64,000 nt of DNA from Limnephilus marmoratus. Taxonomy: Eukaryota > Arthropoda > Insecta > Trichoptera > Limnephilidae. This document shows, in pieces, positions 44,640 to 55,599 of this stretch; the stretch's first letter is position 1; every line of letters starts with the position of its first letter. The stretch lies in the NCBI GenBank assembly GCA_917880885.1, contig OU862922.1, positions 23,312,627 to 23,376,626 of the forward strand. The letters are read 5' to 3'. The notes under the pieces are model-generated. The model was not told the DNA's origin, searched no databases, and was given only the letters and a program-made list of their open reading frames with translations. A program made the position numbers and the translations under genes.

Positions 44640-44767
44640 TGCCTTAGTGGGTTTTCATTTCTTGTTCATACTATTTGTTATTATATATTATGTTATTATA
44701 TGTATACTATTTGCTATTATACAATATATGTACAAAGAAATGAGAATAAATAAAGTTATAAAAAAAA
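44640..44767 (+). mobile_element. probable LINE 3' end
   Basis: Repetitive ATTATAT sequence ends in ATGAGAATAAATAAAGTTAT then AAAAAAAA, the usual form of LINE 3' ends here. No coding part is visible. Confidence 0.35.
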
Positions 44768-44990
44768 GGACTCCAACTTGGAGAAACTTATAGTAACTGG
44801 CAAAGTGGTAGACAGAAAAAGCAGAGGAGCACTGGAGTGACCAAGTATCACTGGCGTTTGGTACGTCGGCATCCGCAACTCTCCACACAGTGCAGAACCG
44901 CGAGGAGTGGTGGAACATTGTCCACCATGGAAATTGGAGTAGGAGTCACAATGACAAACCGACTTGGGAAGAAGAATAAGTTGAAAGTTA
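44768..44990 (+). mobile_element. LINE C-terminal fragment, partner of 27168-27460
   Basis: Starts GGACTCCAACTTGGAGAAAC (compare GGAGTCCTCGG.. inverted at 27405), passes through GTATCACTGGCG, and ends in a frame reading REEWWNIVHHGNWSRSHND followed by a stop at about 44981. Opposite orientation to the 27-kb copy. Both are truncated. Confidence 0.6.
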
Positions 44991-45037
44991 CTTTACATTC
45001 CTTTAGATAAATTCATAATTCATTTTATAAAATCCAT
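44991..45037. other. short gap
   Basis: Junction between two LINE fragments with no visible duplication. Confidence 0.3.
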
Positions 45038-45773
45038 ACGAACAAAATTGAAGCAATTCAAAACAAATTCCTCAAATATCTTTGTTACAAGTCATATGTA
45101 AGATTTAATAATTATGCAGAGGCAGCCTCATACTTTAAAATTGATTCATTGAGTGTACGAAGGCATCATAAGGATGCAATATTCCTGTATAAATTAGTTA
45201 ACAATAATATTCAATGCCCAGAGTTGCTAAATAAAATTCAATTTAATGTACCTGCGCGTACACCACGCTCTTCTGTCCTGTTCAGGGTTGATCAATGCAA
45301 GACAAACTGTAAGCAAAATTCTTGTCTGAACAGACTATGCAATAGTTACAATAGCATATTATCCACCTTGGCATTTTCAATTCCGAACCTACCAAATATA
45401 AGGGGTACATAAAAGAGTATTTCTCTGATGTTTCATGAATATGTTATGTGTCTATGTTTCTATCGATTATCTTTAATTCTGTTATGATATGATTTATATG
45501 TACAATCTGGCTTCTTATGGTTACCAATGTATTGATATTTTATGTTTTATGTAAATTTTAGTTTTATATACTTAATCTTTTGTTTTATAAAATTTTTGAT
45601 CTCATTCTGCTTTATTATAAATTTATTATTTAATTTTTTTATTAGGCTGTTAATCAGAGGTAAAGTCACATGGAGGAAATCCATAATTGGTTTTATTTTG
45701 GCTATACAAACATGTACAAACTGGAAAAATGTAAACTGTCGATTTCCCGAAAATAAATAAATAAAATAAAATA
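45038..45773 (+). mobile_element. LINE 3' fragment
   Basis: Encodes NKIEAIQNKFLKYLCYKSYV, then RFNNYAEAASYFKIDSLSVR and HKDAIFLYKLVNNNIQCPEL, ending at a stop near 45410. This is the post-RT region of a CR1/Jockey-like LINE. The 3' untranslated part ends in an (ATAAA)n-type tail at 45748-45773. No GCCC/GGGC hairpin precedes this tail, unlike four other fragments. Confidence 0.8.
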
Positions 45774-46334
45774 ATACCCTATCCAGCATAATATCTTATC
45801 CAATTGAGTCACTCGATCTTGTCATGTATTCCTCAGATGTCCCTGTCCTCTGTCTCCATCCACATAATAGAGAAATCTAGAAAGAAAAAACGCATTTTTC
45901 GTAGTCATATTCATTTTAATATTAGCATTGAGGTTGGTTTGAAGGTGCACGGTGTATGACATGACGCCACTTGAGTGTGCATTACCTACTGTGGGTTAAA
46001 TTGCCCATAAACTTCAGAGTGACATTAATGCACTTTTTAACAGCGGGATTATAGCCATCAGAGACCGTGACCAAGACGCGAATCTGGGTAAATAAAAATC
46101 ATTAAACATGAAATATTACTTTTCAGGAGCGGCCTCGATAGCACTATGCACTAAGAAACAGTTGTAAAAATAACAAAACACGATAAACAATCGTGTTTCC
46201 ATAAATAAGTAAGAGGGCTTAAATTTATAATTTAAAGTGAAATCATGATTTTAGATAGCGCACAAAATACGCAACAAAAATAATCAACAATTTTTTACGA
46301 TAAGTATTCATAAATACCTGTAAAACAGTTTTTT
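45774..46334. other. nothing recognised
   Basis: No feature seen. Confidence 0.4.
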
Positions 46335-46660
46335 ACAATTTGGGAGGCGGGAATGGGTACCGCCGCCTCGGTAACCTTTATTGGATAACCAACACCTCTG
46401 CCATAGGGCACCCCAAGTGGTTCGCTACGTTTGGTGATTTAGCAGGGGTGCCCGGGTCCATGGGATGAGGTTTGTCTAGGTCTTGGAAGCGGATGACCTG
46501 GACACACTGAACCCCAGATTCCTACCCACCCTCTTCCCAGAACTCTCCTCTCCTTCCTTTCCTTAAAAAAAGGCCTCCACACAGCATCCCCAAAGATGAT
46601 ATAGGCCCTGAGGGAAATCATTTTCCTTCGGGCCTCCTGTGTGGAGCTCATGTAAAAAAA
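46335..46660 (+). repeat. RepA copy with internal deletion and best-preserved hairpin
   Basis: Starts CAATTTGGGAGGCGGGAATG. After GAAGCGGATG about 150 bases of the family are missing. The 3' hairpin is clear: outer arms CTCCACACAG (46575-46584) and CTGTGTGGAG (46637-46646), inner arms GGCCCTGAGGGAAA (46604-46617) and TTTCCTTCGGGCC. It ends GCTCATGTAAAAAAA. Confidence 0.85.
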
Positions 46661-47107
46661 TAAAATAAATTTAAATAATTGATATTTTTTAATTTATTTA
46701 TTTTAGGGAAATCAACAGTTTACAATTGGATTAATTTATACATGTATAATTTACCTAACTAAGAAACCAATTATAGATTTATTATACTATTATATTGTGT
46801 ATCTAGAAATTAATAATTTTCTCAAACTGAAATCTTACAAGAACTCAAAGATATTAAATTATTATATCAGGTGGTAGGCAGCACATAATATATTTCATCA
46901 AATAATATACCATTTTGTACTCATTTAATACATTTTTAATACACTTTTGATAGAATTTTTATGTTTATTTTCATCACAATTGAAGATATCTAATGTTATT
47001 ATATGTTGAACACAGTCTTAATAAGGCAAGAATTTTGGTTTTAATTTGTTTTACAGTGTTTTTCTTTTAAAATATTACACAGTATGTTAATGTTATGTAG
47101 GTATGTT
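46661..47107. other. AT-rich, nothing recognised
   Basis: No coding signal or shared repeat. Confidence 0.4.
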
Positions 47108-47405
47108 AATAATGATGATTGGTTAATTTGTAGAGCGCCGTTTTTTATTATGAATTCTTACGCTCTATCTAAATGTATTATTTACAAAAAGATACAGAAA
47201 ATATACTTATCTGGAAGGTCACTTCCGATAAACACACTTTAATTAGAAAGTTTATGCTTGAAGAAGATAATGAGAAGAAACTGGACATTGCATAATTTCA
47301 TATTACATTTATAAGAAGATTAGTGCCAAAAGTGGAGTTAATATTTATTTTGAAAGATTAGAGAGTTTAGGATGCAGGATTGGAGATTTTTAATGAATTG
47401 ACCTA
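47108..47405 (-). repeat. (ATT)n-tailed retroposon, copy 3
   Basis: The tail region AATAATGATGATTGGTTAAT (47109-47128) is decayed. The body (TTACGCTCTATCTAAATG, CACTTCCGATAAACACAC, GTTTATGCTTGAAGAAGA) matches 41680-42020. The segment that normally carries the CACCTCAAGGG half of the hairpin is deleted. Confidence 0.75.
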
Positions 47406-48424
47406 CAAAAGCTTACTAATAAGAAACATTATACATATCAACCTAAATTGTGGACTAAAAATTCACGTAGGTACATTTTTAACACCAAAAACATTAAAAA
47501 AAAACGCACACAAATCGAAAGAATAGATAGGTAGAACTGATAGGTTGGGTGTTGTAAGATATTTATTGAGTTCTACTTTAAAAAATATAATTTTGCAAAA
47601 TGCATTTATTTACGGATAACGTTACAGATTTACACAACTCACTGGTCTCTTGTTTTCTGCTCCTGGGTAGAGCTGAGACGCCTTGTTAGTTCGCTCTTAA
47701 GAGGTAATAGCACCGGTGAGAAATCTCGACGGTAGGTATTTTAAAAAATTCTCGCTATCGCACCGCGCTCAAAAAAGAACTAGCTATCGATGTGTTGGTG
47801 AGACCACGTGAGTGTTTGGCTTGTACACCCTCTCGCCCCCTCTGCGTCTCATGCCTACCGTCTTTCGCCTCATACCGCCATATCCAATATTCTGTTTAGA
47901 TAAAGCATGTTTCGACTTATTTCGTCGCTAATGAAGTTTTTGAATCGGCCTTGCGGTGTGACAGAAAAAGGGCCCATTATTTTTAAACGCACGAGGTCTG
48001 CTATTGTCGGTTATTTATAAATATCGTCGATAGGTATTGTAACAATGTCTTCTGTTCACGCTTATTACCGACAAATTACGAATTATTTTACTAGAACTCT
48101 ATGTAGGTTAGTAGTTTTAAAGTTTTCACTGTATTTGCGTTTATAAATATGCAGTCAAACCAACTACATCGAATTATTATATACATACATATGATTATTC
48201 TCTATGATACATTAGTTATTATTGAAAATTAGTATTAACCTCTCAGGCCTCGGGCCTGTTTTTCGAAAAGTCAAAATATTTCCGCTTTCCAATAAATTCC
48301 AAATAACTTTAATATTTGTGAACGCATCCGAAAACTAAAAACTGTTTTTGAAAGATGATGAAATACGCTTTCAAATTTTATAATTCGAAATAAACATATA
48401 ATTTTGTTTTTATTTTATTAATAA
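47406..48424. other. nothing recognised; GC-richer patch
   Basis: 47640-47900 is less AT-rich than its surroundings and not obviously repetitive, but it contains no supportable reading frame. Confidence 0.4.
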
Positions 48425-48722
48425 CTAGCAGACCCGGCCACACGTTGCTGTGGCTAACGAAACACAACGCCATTTACCCAACCTTTATAAAATCCACACC
48501 ATCCGCTCGCCAGCTGCCCGCTGCGCGCTGCCCTTTGCCTAAATTGAATATTTGAATTTCTTGGCTTTTCTCTACTATAATAAGCATTTATTATACACAT
48601 AAACCTTCCTCTTAAATCACTCTATCTATTGGTGAAAACCGCATGAAAATCTGTTGCGTAGTTTAAAAGATTTATGCGCACATACATTTTGAGCGACTTC
48701 ATTTTATACTATGTAATGATGA
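48425..48722 (-). mobile_element. Helitron-like element, family H2, short copy
   Basis: On the minus strand it starts after ATCATC with ATTACATAGTATAAAATG and ends GTGGCCGGGTCTGCTAG before T. Matching blocks with 36782-37346 include TTTTAAACTACGCAACAGAT, CCAATAGATAGAGTGATT, GCGGATGGTGTGGATTTTAT and GTTTCGTTAGCCACA. The GCCACA..TGTGGC hairpin precedes CTAG. Confidence 0.75.
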
Positions 48723-48832
48723 TACCACAAAACTTAAATTTCTACTCATATAATTTGGCACTTACCTATCTTATTAAAAAAAAAACTCAAAAATGCATAT
48801 GCAACAAAAATGTATTTTTGACCGATTATCTC

Positions 48833-49593
48833 TATCTCTACATATTATAAAGTCCCCCGCGCCGTCTGTCTGTCTATTCGCGATAAACTCGAAAACTACT
48901 GAACGGATTTTCCTGCGGTTTTCACCAATATACAGAGTATTTCGTGAGGAAGGTTTAAGTATGCAATTTGTCAATGATTTGTGTAAATTGGTTGAAACAT
49001 AACGATAATTGTTAGAAGTGTCGGAAATAAGTCCAGCCGCCTGGTAGCTTTCATCGAAAACGCTGCACAATCCTTTTGGGATATAACAAAACAATTAATG
49101 GTGGGATATTCCTCTTTTATAGATCTACAAAAAAGTCCGCGAAGGCATATATCTATCTTTTACGGATAGCTTACTATACACATTATATCTAAAATGCAAT
49201 TGATAAGAATAATAAGATAAGAAGGTAGAATGCGTATAGTAAAAGATAGATATATGCCATCGCGGACTTTTTTGTAGATCTATAAAAGAGGAATATCCCA
49301 CCAAGCGTTGTTTTGTTATATCCCAAAAGGATTAGGCAGCGTTTTCGATGAAAGCTACCAGGCGGCTGGAATTTTTCCGACACTTCTAACAATTATCGTT
49401 ATGTTTCAACCAATTTACACAAATCCTTGACAAATTACATACGTAAACCTTCCTCACGAAACACTCTATCTATTGGTGAAAACCGCATGAAAATCCGTTC
49501 AGTAGTTTTCGAGTTTATCGCGAACAGACAGACAGACAGACAGACAGACAGAAAGACGGCGCGGGGGACTTTACTTTATAATATGTAGAGATA
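48833..49593. repeat. long inverted repeat, arms about 350 bp
   Basis: The left arm (48833-49184) and right arm (49229-49593) are near-identical reverse complements with a spacer of about 44 bp. Both outer ends read TATCTCTACATATTATAAAG. Further in come CCCCCGCGCCGTCTGTCTG, CGATAAACTCGAAAACTACT, AAGCTACCAGGCGGCTGG-type and GATCTACAAAAAAGTCCGCG blocks. Differences are a 10-base insert near the left inner edge and a longer (CAGA)n run in the right arm (49526-49553). The outer region resembles Helitron-type 5' sequence. No frame of note; two opposing 60- to 106-codon frames are by-products. Confidence 0.9.
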
Positions 49594-50149
49594 AAAAAGG
49601 TTTAAAAATAGCCCACCTTAAGTTTTTTTCTAATTAAAATTACGATAACGAAAAAGATAAAAGCACTTACATATTTTATTAGACAATTAAATCTAAATGG
49701 ATTTATTGTGTTGTGTGTATCATACGTGTGAGTTGACATGTTTGTAAATAATAATGTTTAAAATGTTAGATATATCGCTTGCTGAGGTTTGATTTGTACT
49801 CCTGTATTTTTGAGTTTCTTTAAGCAGTAAATACAAAAAAGGATGTGTTAGTTCGTTCAAAATTCAATCAAAAATGTTGGTCTTTTACCTATAGATAGAT
49901 TTACCTACACATTTTTTTTAAATATTTATTACAGTCAGTTTGAAATAAAGGAAACAAATATATAATTTTTTTAAACTTCAAATCTTTTTATTTTTATTTT
50001 TAACTTTATAAAACCTTAAATTGTAATATTTAATTACATGAAGACAATATTAGCGAAACTTCAACCCAAGGCTTCAGGCCCAACTTCATAGTACAAAAAA
50101 AAGTGCAAAAATCACTTACTTCGCAATTTTTGCAATAAAATAAAAGCAC
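49594..50149. other. nothing recognised
   Basis: AT-rich sequence ahead of the decayed YqaJ-type gene. A promoter could not be identified. Confidence 0.35.
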
Positions 50150-51578
50150 TTAGAAAAAAAACCAACAACGCTAAAGGCTTTGTACCAGTTCACATAAGGA
50201 AAAAGGTTGAAGCAAACGTTTTACGTATGAGAAAAGCTATAGTTTGAGCAGTAAATTACAGAAAAGAGCAAGAAAACACGGCACAAAGTGATAAAGTAAA
50301 AAATCTGAAAATGGACAAAAAAATGCCGCAAACCATGTTTTTGGTGATCATACAAAATGTTCGTCATACTATTGCAAGTCGGAGAAGTATACTAATGATC
50401 CAAATTTAGTAAGCGATCTTCAAGATTGTGGAACAGGACTGATATTCAACAATTATTGTCGTCTCTAATAGCAAATGCAGAAAGTCTTATTATTAACGTG
50501 ACAAATAACACTGTGGAGCAATTCAACAACGTTATAGCCAAATTTATAGGCGGAAAAAGAGCAAATTTTACAAAAATGGGATAACTTCAGCAGTTGAGCT
50601 TCTTGAGCAGTAACTTCGTGGAATAGTGAAATGACAACCCATTCACGAATACCAAAAAAATCCAAGGCCACAGTCCTGGCAACTACACGAAGCATTTTAT
50701 TGAAAGAAAACGACGTTCGAAGGAGACAATACAGAGGTGTCGAAAAATAAAACTAAGGTATTACGAAAACACGACAGAAAAGAGAAAAAAAGTTACAGGG
50801 CCTGATGAAAATTATGGTCAATTGGAATTAGATCCAGATATGCCAGCTGAATTATTTGAAACGATAAAGAGGAATTTTTCAAAGAATTATCTCCATCGAA
50901 TAAGGATGAACTCGAAAGGAATACGGTGGGCCAAAGCAATAATAATTTGTGGACAATTGAAAGGCGTAAGCGGCTTACAGCTTCTAACTTTGGACAAAAA
51001 TATGTAAGCTACGGCCAAAAACTTCAGTTGCGAGAGTATTAAACTCGCTACTGTACTCGCCATTTAAAGGAAATATGGCCACAAATTATGGGAAAGAAAA
51101 TGAAAACCAAGCAATTGAGCAATTTACAAAAGAAACAAAATTAGAGGTATTCGCCTGTGGACTATTTATCGATGAAAACAAAAACTTTTTAGCGGCAAGT
51201 CCGGATGGCCTTTTTGGCAAGGATTCTATAATTGAAGTGAAATGCCCATATAGTATAGTAAATATGTCACCAGAAGAAGGATTTGAACAAAAAAAATTGA
51301 TAACTGTAAAATTGAAGACAATGCTTCAACATTAAAACGGAATCACAATTACTTCTACCAAGTACAAGGCCAGTTACACATTACTCGTCGTAAATACTGT
51401 TATTTTGTCGTGTGGAGTCCTAAAGGTTTGCCGTATGAAAAAATTGAAAGGGACGATTCAATCTGGCAAAAAATTGAACCACTGTTAGAAAAACTTCTAC
51501 CACCAATGCCTTTTACCAGAAACAATTGACGGTCGCATATCAAGAAATTTACCGGCGAGAGAAAGATCTAAATCATAA
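50150..51578 (+). pseudogene. decayed gene with Cys/His region and YqaJ-type nuclease domain
   Basis: Read in three frames the remnant shows, in order: NAANHVFGDHTKCSSYYC (about 50324-50377, a possible zinc-binding group), NNTVEQFNNVIAKFIGGK (about 50505-50560), WTIERRKRLTASNFG (about 50950-50995), then in the 51075-51335 frame ATNYGKENENQAIEQF, FLAASPDGLFG and IIEVKCPYS. The last two carry the Asp and Glu-x-Lys expected of a PD-(D/E)xK nuclease of the lambda-exonuclease/YqaJ family (known), so catalytic residues survive although frames do not. After another shift come YFYQVQGQLHIT and LLPETIDGRI with a stop at about 51576. AATAAA at 51620-51625 follows. Such proteins are frequent in insect genomes, likely from mobile elements, but their role is not established here. 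At least three frameshifts and several stops make it non-functional. Confidence 0.8.
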
Positions 51579-51714
51579 ATTGTTTAAAATTCATTGTATA
51601 GTGGTAAAAAATTTTGTACAATAAAGTGTTTACAAACAAAAAATTTCAATTAATCACTGAAGGCAATGTAAGCGACTCTCAACTAAAAATTTGAAACAGA
51701 TTTTTTTTAAAAAC

Positions 51715-52125
51715 ATAAACCTCACATTGGAGGCACCGAGGAAAAATAATCGCTCAGGGACTTTGTTGGAGAAGTTGTTGGACATCATTGGAGAAGCTGT
51801 GTGGAGGGTATTTTTAGGATAAGGAAGGAAAGGAAGTTTTGGGTAGGGAAAAGGTAGGTAAAAGTATGAAATGATGGTGGAGAGTCCAGCTGTAGAGATC
51901 AAAAGATCTTCCTCTTCCAGTTTCTCCCAATCCGGCCCGCCACGCAGTAAGTGGACAAAATTATCCGCCACCAAAACCCATGCAGACCTCATCCGTGAAC
52001 CCGGGAACCCAGGCTCTGTCACCAAACATAGAGGACCACTTGCGGTGACCAAGTGGCGGGGGTGTTGGTTATCCAATAAATGGTTCCCGGGGCGATGGTA
52101 CCTAAAACGCCTCCCAAATTGAAAA
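51715..52125 (-). repeat. RepA copy, near full length
   Basis: Minus strand: CAATTTGGGAGGCGTTTTAG at the 5' start, CACCGCAAGTGGTCC, then ...GAAGCTGTGTGGAGGG on the plus strand near the 3' end. The outer 3' arm is altered to CCTCACATTGG, so the hairpin is broken. Opposing frames of 163 and 83 codons arise from repeat sequence and are not conserved in other copies. Confidence 0.8.
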
Positions 52126-52389
52126 TTTATTATAGTACTTGACATAAAAAAATTTAATTTTGCACAATTTTAGTATGAAAGCTCGGTCAGTATTGGTATA
52201 CCGCGATGAGTCACTAAACAAAAAAAAACGAATAAAAAATATCGATTACTCGGGCAAGGACAACACTAGTCTACCGATAAAATTCTTTACATCACTACTT
52301 CGCATTATATGTATGTATTTGTCAAAACCCACGTTCCCCGGCCCCCCTCAGGAGAAATGAGCGAAAGGGACACCTGCACGTCGGGCCGA
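52126..52389. other. unassigned
   Basis: Possible remains of the LTR element interrupted by H3, but no motif supports this. Confidence 0.3.
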
Positions 52390-52755
52390 AAATACCTAAA
52401 TAAAATCTTCGAAATCGATGTTTTGTATTCCCCATTTTTCTTCTCCAAAACTGGACGGATTTAAAAATTTTTTTTCACTAACTGTATTAAAAGAAAATAT
52501 TCTATGTCGGTACGTTTTGCTTTTTTTCAAAATACATTGTTTAGTTTGTATACTGAACGTTTTTTGACGGCGTTTAAATTAGGCAATTTTATTCATTTTT
52601 GGAAGGTCGTAACTTCTATGAGAAGTAAATTATCAAAAAAAACAAAACGTACCGACACGCTAGTGGTCAATATCTATATTATGTAAAAAAAAATTTTGCT
52701 CTAGGGTCAAAATCCAGAGAGATAAACGGGGAATACGTTTGTATAGAAAAGCGCA
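52390..52755 (+). mobile_element. H3 element (Helitron-like candidate) inserted in Gag
   Basis: Homologous to the split minus copy at 18150-18215 plus 19063-19445. It ends GTATAGAAAAGCGCAGCTAG before T, and the Gag coding sequence begins immediately after, so the 3' boundary is secure. The CTAG/T end suggests a Helitron. The 5' end is only approximate and no clear 3' hairpin was seen. Confidence 0.6.
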
Positions 52756-52757
52756 GC

Positions 52758-53035
52758 TAGTATTTCCTCTTAAGGAGGGCGTAGGCGCCAACCTCTGGGG
52801 CTTTACGATCATGTCCCGGACCTTCTGAGCGTACGTGGGATCCAGGGCCCCAAGGATGAATCCAAATTTCGTGGCATCTACGGTTACAACTGATGCCTCA
52901 AAACTTATCTCAACCATAGCAAACCAGAGCTCGGGGTCGTTGGGGCAGAATGGAGGTATTCGCACCGCCACACGATTTATTTCGGGCGGTCTATCCGTCG
53001 TTGTCGATGATCCAATTGGGAGAGACATTGGGAGA
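52758..53035 (-). pseudogene. LTR-retrotransposon Gag N-terminal fragment
   Basis: The minus-strand frame from 53028 contains VAVRIPPFCPNDPELWFAMV and, later, FILGALDPTYAQKVRDMIVK. This pattern (PPFxxxDPxxWFxxxE, then LDxxxAxxVRDxI) is the N-terminal Gag region of insect Ty3/Gypsy-like elements as I know it. Near PEVGAYALLKRK the frame is shifted by one base, and at 52757 the sequence is cut by the H3 element. No polymerase, protease or LTR is recognisable nearby. Confidence 0.7.
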
Positions 53036-53284
53036 TAAATTATTTATAATTAATTTAAATCGTAATACGTTGAAAAACTTAATAAATTCGTATGTCGGGG
53101 TCACCACTGTTAATACTTTACTAATACATTTTTATGAAATCAAACTGAATACCAATTTACAAGGATATTATTAAATTTTAATCAAGATTATGATATCGGA
53201 TAAGTAACCTTAATAATATTATGAACATATAAATTTAACGAGGTGTTATACAACATACGAATACCTTGTACGTGATATTTACCT
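53036..53284. other. nothing recognised
   Basis: Short AT-rich stretch. Confidence 0.3.
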
Positions 53285-53590
53285 GCGTGTGTTTATTTTA
53301 TTTATTTTTATTTTATTTTATTTAAGTATATAAAACAGGCATGGTGCCCAAAAATTATATACATGAATGTTTAAACATAGTGATAACGAAAATACATAGT
53401 ATCGAAAATGATAATATTAACATAGTGATTGTATAATAACAAATAAATGAAACAAAAGTAATTAAGCTGAGGTGAATGACAAGTAGGAATGGGTAAAAGG
53501 TAAGTACATGGTAGGTAAATGTTCATAAACAATTTATGATTGTGTGTTAAGTATTATTGTCTGCTATTCTATGAAATGGATCTCAATGAA
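53285..53590 (-). mobile_element. probable LINE 3' end
   Basis: On the minus strand the end is TTTTATATACTTAAATAAAA then repeated AAAT/AAAAT units to 53297. Just inside, GGGCACCATGCC may form a small hairpin (GGCA/TGCC). No coding motif survives. Confidence 0.4.
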
Positions 53591-54186
53591 TTGAATTGAA
53601 AGACGGAAAAAATTGGACATATCTATCCATTCTGTTACACACTATCAACTACAAACAATTAGTTATTCAAGGCATACACAAAATGGATTAAGTAACTGTT
53701 CAGTTCACCTGGCAATAGTCATATTTTCTTCTAATCTCTCCCTCGGTAACGCCGTATTGTTCGCCCTTGATGTGATAAAAACGATCCAATTATTATTATG
53801 TCAATATTCAAAATAGCTTTTTTCAGAAGAGAAACAGCTCTCCCTATCTGCCAGAGTAATGGAAGGTTGATCTTGGAAACAGGAAGCCTGAACGACAATA
53901 TACTCGTATGCCAACTACGGAGTCGCTGATTCAGTATCTTTGGATTTATAATAACTATAAGAATTGAAAAATTGTGTGGCCAGGTAGACGATTCATCTTA
54001 TTTTGAGGCTATTGAAGTTATCGGGTAATAATAATTTGGGCATCTCCCGATGTTTAAACCAAATGGTTGCTTTAATTTGGAAAATGTTGCACTAATAATA
54101 GTCTCCTTATCGTAAACACAACCACATACGCTTTTTAATTAGGTTAACTTATTTTAGAGCTAGATTTTGTAACTAACAAACACTCT
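53591..54186. other. nothing recognised
   Basis: The frame at 53613-53816 has no motif. Confidence 0.4.
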
Positions 54187-54560
54187 TTTTCAATTCGATT
54201 CAATTTATTTTTATTCTTTCAAAAACATTACAAAATTAACATTTTAATTTAATTATAGCCGAAGGGAAAGCACCTATGCATGTGCAAAGGAATGCTTTTG
54301 CAAGGGGCTACTTTACTTGGATAAAATTAATGAAGAAGCATGCACTGCATAGGTAGAGCACAGCCATAGAACATAACTCAAGAGAAACATGTTTACCGAC
54401 GTCTAACAAATGTCGTGAATATTACATGAACTGTGAAGAAAAAATACGTTATTTTCTTTTGTGCAAATGCTGAGTTTGTAAGATTTGAAAGGGGGCCTAG
54501 CCGAGGGGCAGGGGTCCTACAAAGTCCCCCTTGCTTGGCTCACAAGGCATAGGAGGACAA
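54187..54560 (-). mobile_element. LINE 3' end with GAATT-type tail
   Basis: The minus strand ends TTTTGTAATGTTTTTGAAAG then AATAAAAATAAATTGAATCG, matching the plus-strand end at 31530-31580. The inner part (GCAAGGGGGACTTTGTAGGA) is GC-richer and unassigned. Confidence 0.5.
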
Positions 54561-54906
54561 CAAAGGATGCAAAAATTATAAATCACAATGGAGACTTGCA
54601 TAACGATGGAAGGAATGCGATACGTGATGATGCATCTTTATGTGGTTGTTCAGCAGATTAAATATTAGTTTTGCAAAAGAATTCGATCATCTTGGGTAAA
54701 CATGTATTCTATAGCTATCATCGCTCACAGTAGCTCAAAGTGATAGACGAGGAAGATTCGTCTCACTTCGAAAAATATTCATCGATTATTGACAGCAGGG
54801 AATGTGTGAGAATCAACGTTTCATAGCAAAAAAATAACTGAAATGAATATATTTAAAATTAAAGTCAAAATATAGCGGAGAGAACTGGTTATAATCAACT
54901 TGCAAA
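54561..54906. other. nothing recognised
   Basis: No feature seen. Confidence 0.35.
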
Positions 54907-55599
54907 CATTATTTATTTATTTATTTATTTATTTACGCCCTTTTACGGGGCTTTTACATAAGTATGAAATTTACAAATTACACTATGATTAAATAATATA
55001 TAAATACTATTTCTTTAACAAAGAAATATAATAGGTTTTTGCAACGCAATATATAGTATTTATTGTACATAACTGAACTGCCTCAGTAACAGTATTTTGT
55101 ATTTGTTTAAAGATAAATCGAAGAAGTCCACTGACTTGGTATAATTATTTCCCTCCATTAGTATTCTGGGCAAAGAGGAATACATATGGTAGTTAGTTCC
55201 AGAATTTCTGCACTGAAATAAATCCTGACTTCTGGTATTACATAGTGGAATCCAGAAGCTTATCAATTCTAGCAATTTCGGACTATCGACTAAATCATTT
55301 AGAATTTTATATAGAAATACCAAGTCAGTGAAAATTCTTCTGTCGGACAATTTGAGCATATTCATATAATTTAAAATAGTGTTGTAGTTCAGCATAATTG
55401 CTGGAATACCCATTTTAAAATTTAGAAAACGTAAGAATTTGTTTTGTATTCTTTCAACAGCTTGTACATGTATACTATAATGTGGATTCCAGACGGGAGA
55501 ATTGTACTCAAGTTGACTTCTAACATAGGCAAAATATAACAGTTTAATACACTTTATATTGTTAAAATTTCTAGTTAGCCTGGTTATAAATCCCAACAT
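54907..55599 (-). mobile_element. LINE 3' fragment with RT C-terminal frame
   Basis: A 179-codon minus-strand frame (55599-55060) with FAYVRSQLEYNSPVWNPHY, VERIQNKFLRFLNFKMGIP and LKLSDRRIFTDLVFLYKIL. It is related to but clearly different from 18539-19057. The 3' end has AAAAGCCCCGTAAAAGGGCG and a long (AAAT)n tail (54911-54934). The frame opens right at the truncation point, so no start is implied. Confidence 0.85.

Noticed and set aside
46416..46440. Pol III B box in RepA (GGTTCGCTACG)
   Set aside because: It matches the B-box consensus only in its first half, and no A box lies at the right distance.
51654..52145. 163-residue protein on the minus strand
   Set aside because: It lies entirely in a RepA copy and is not kept open in other copies.
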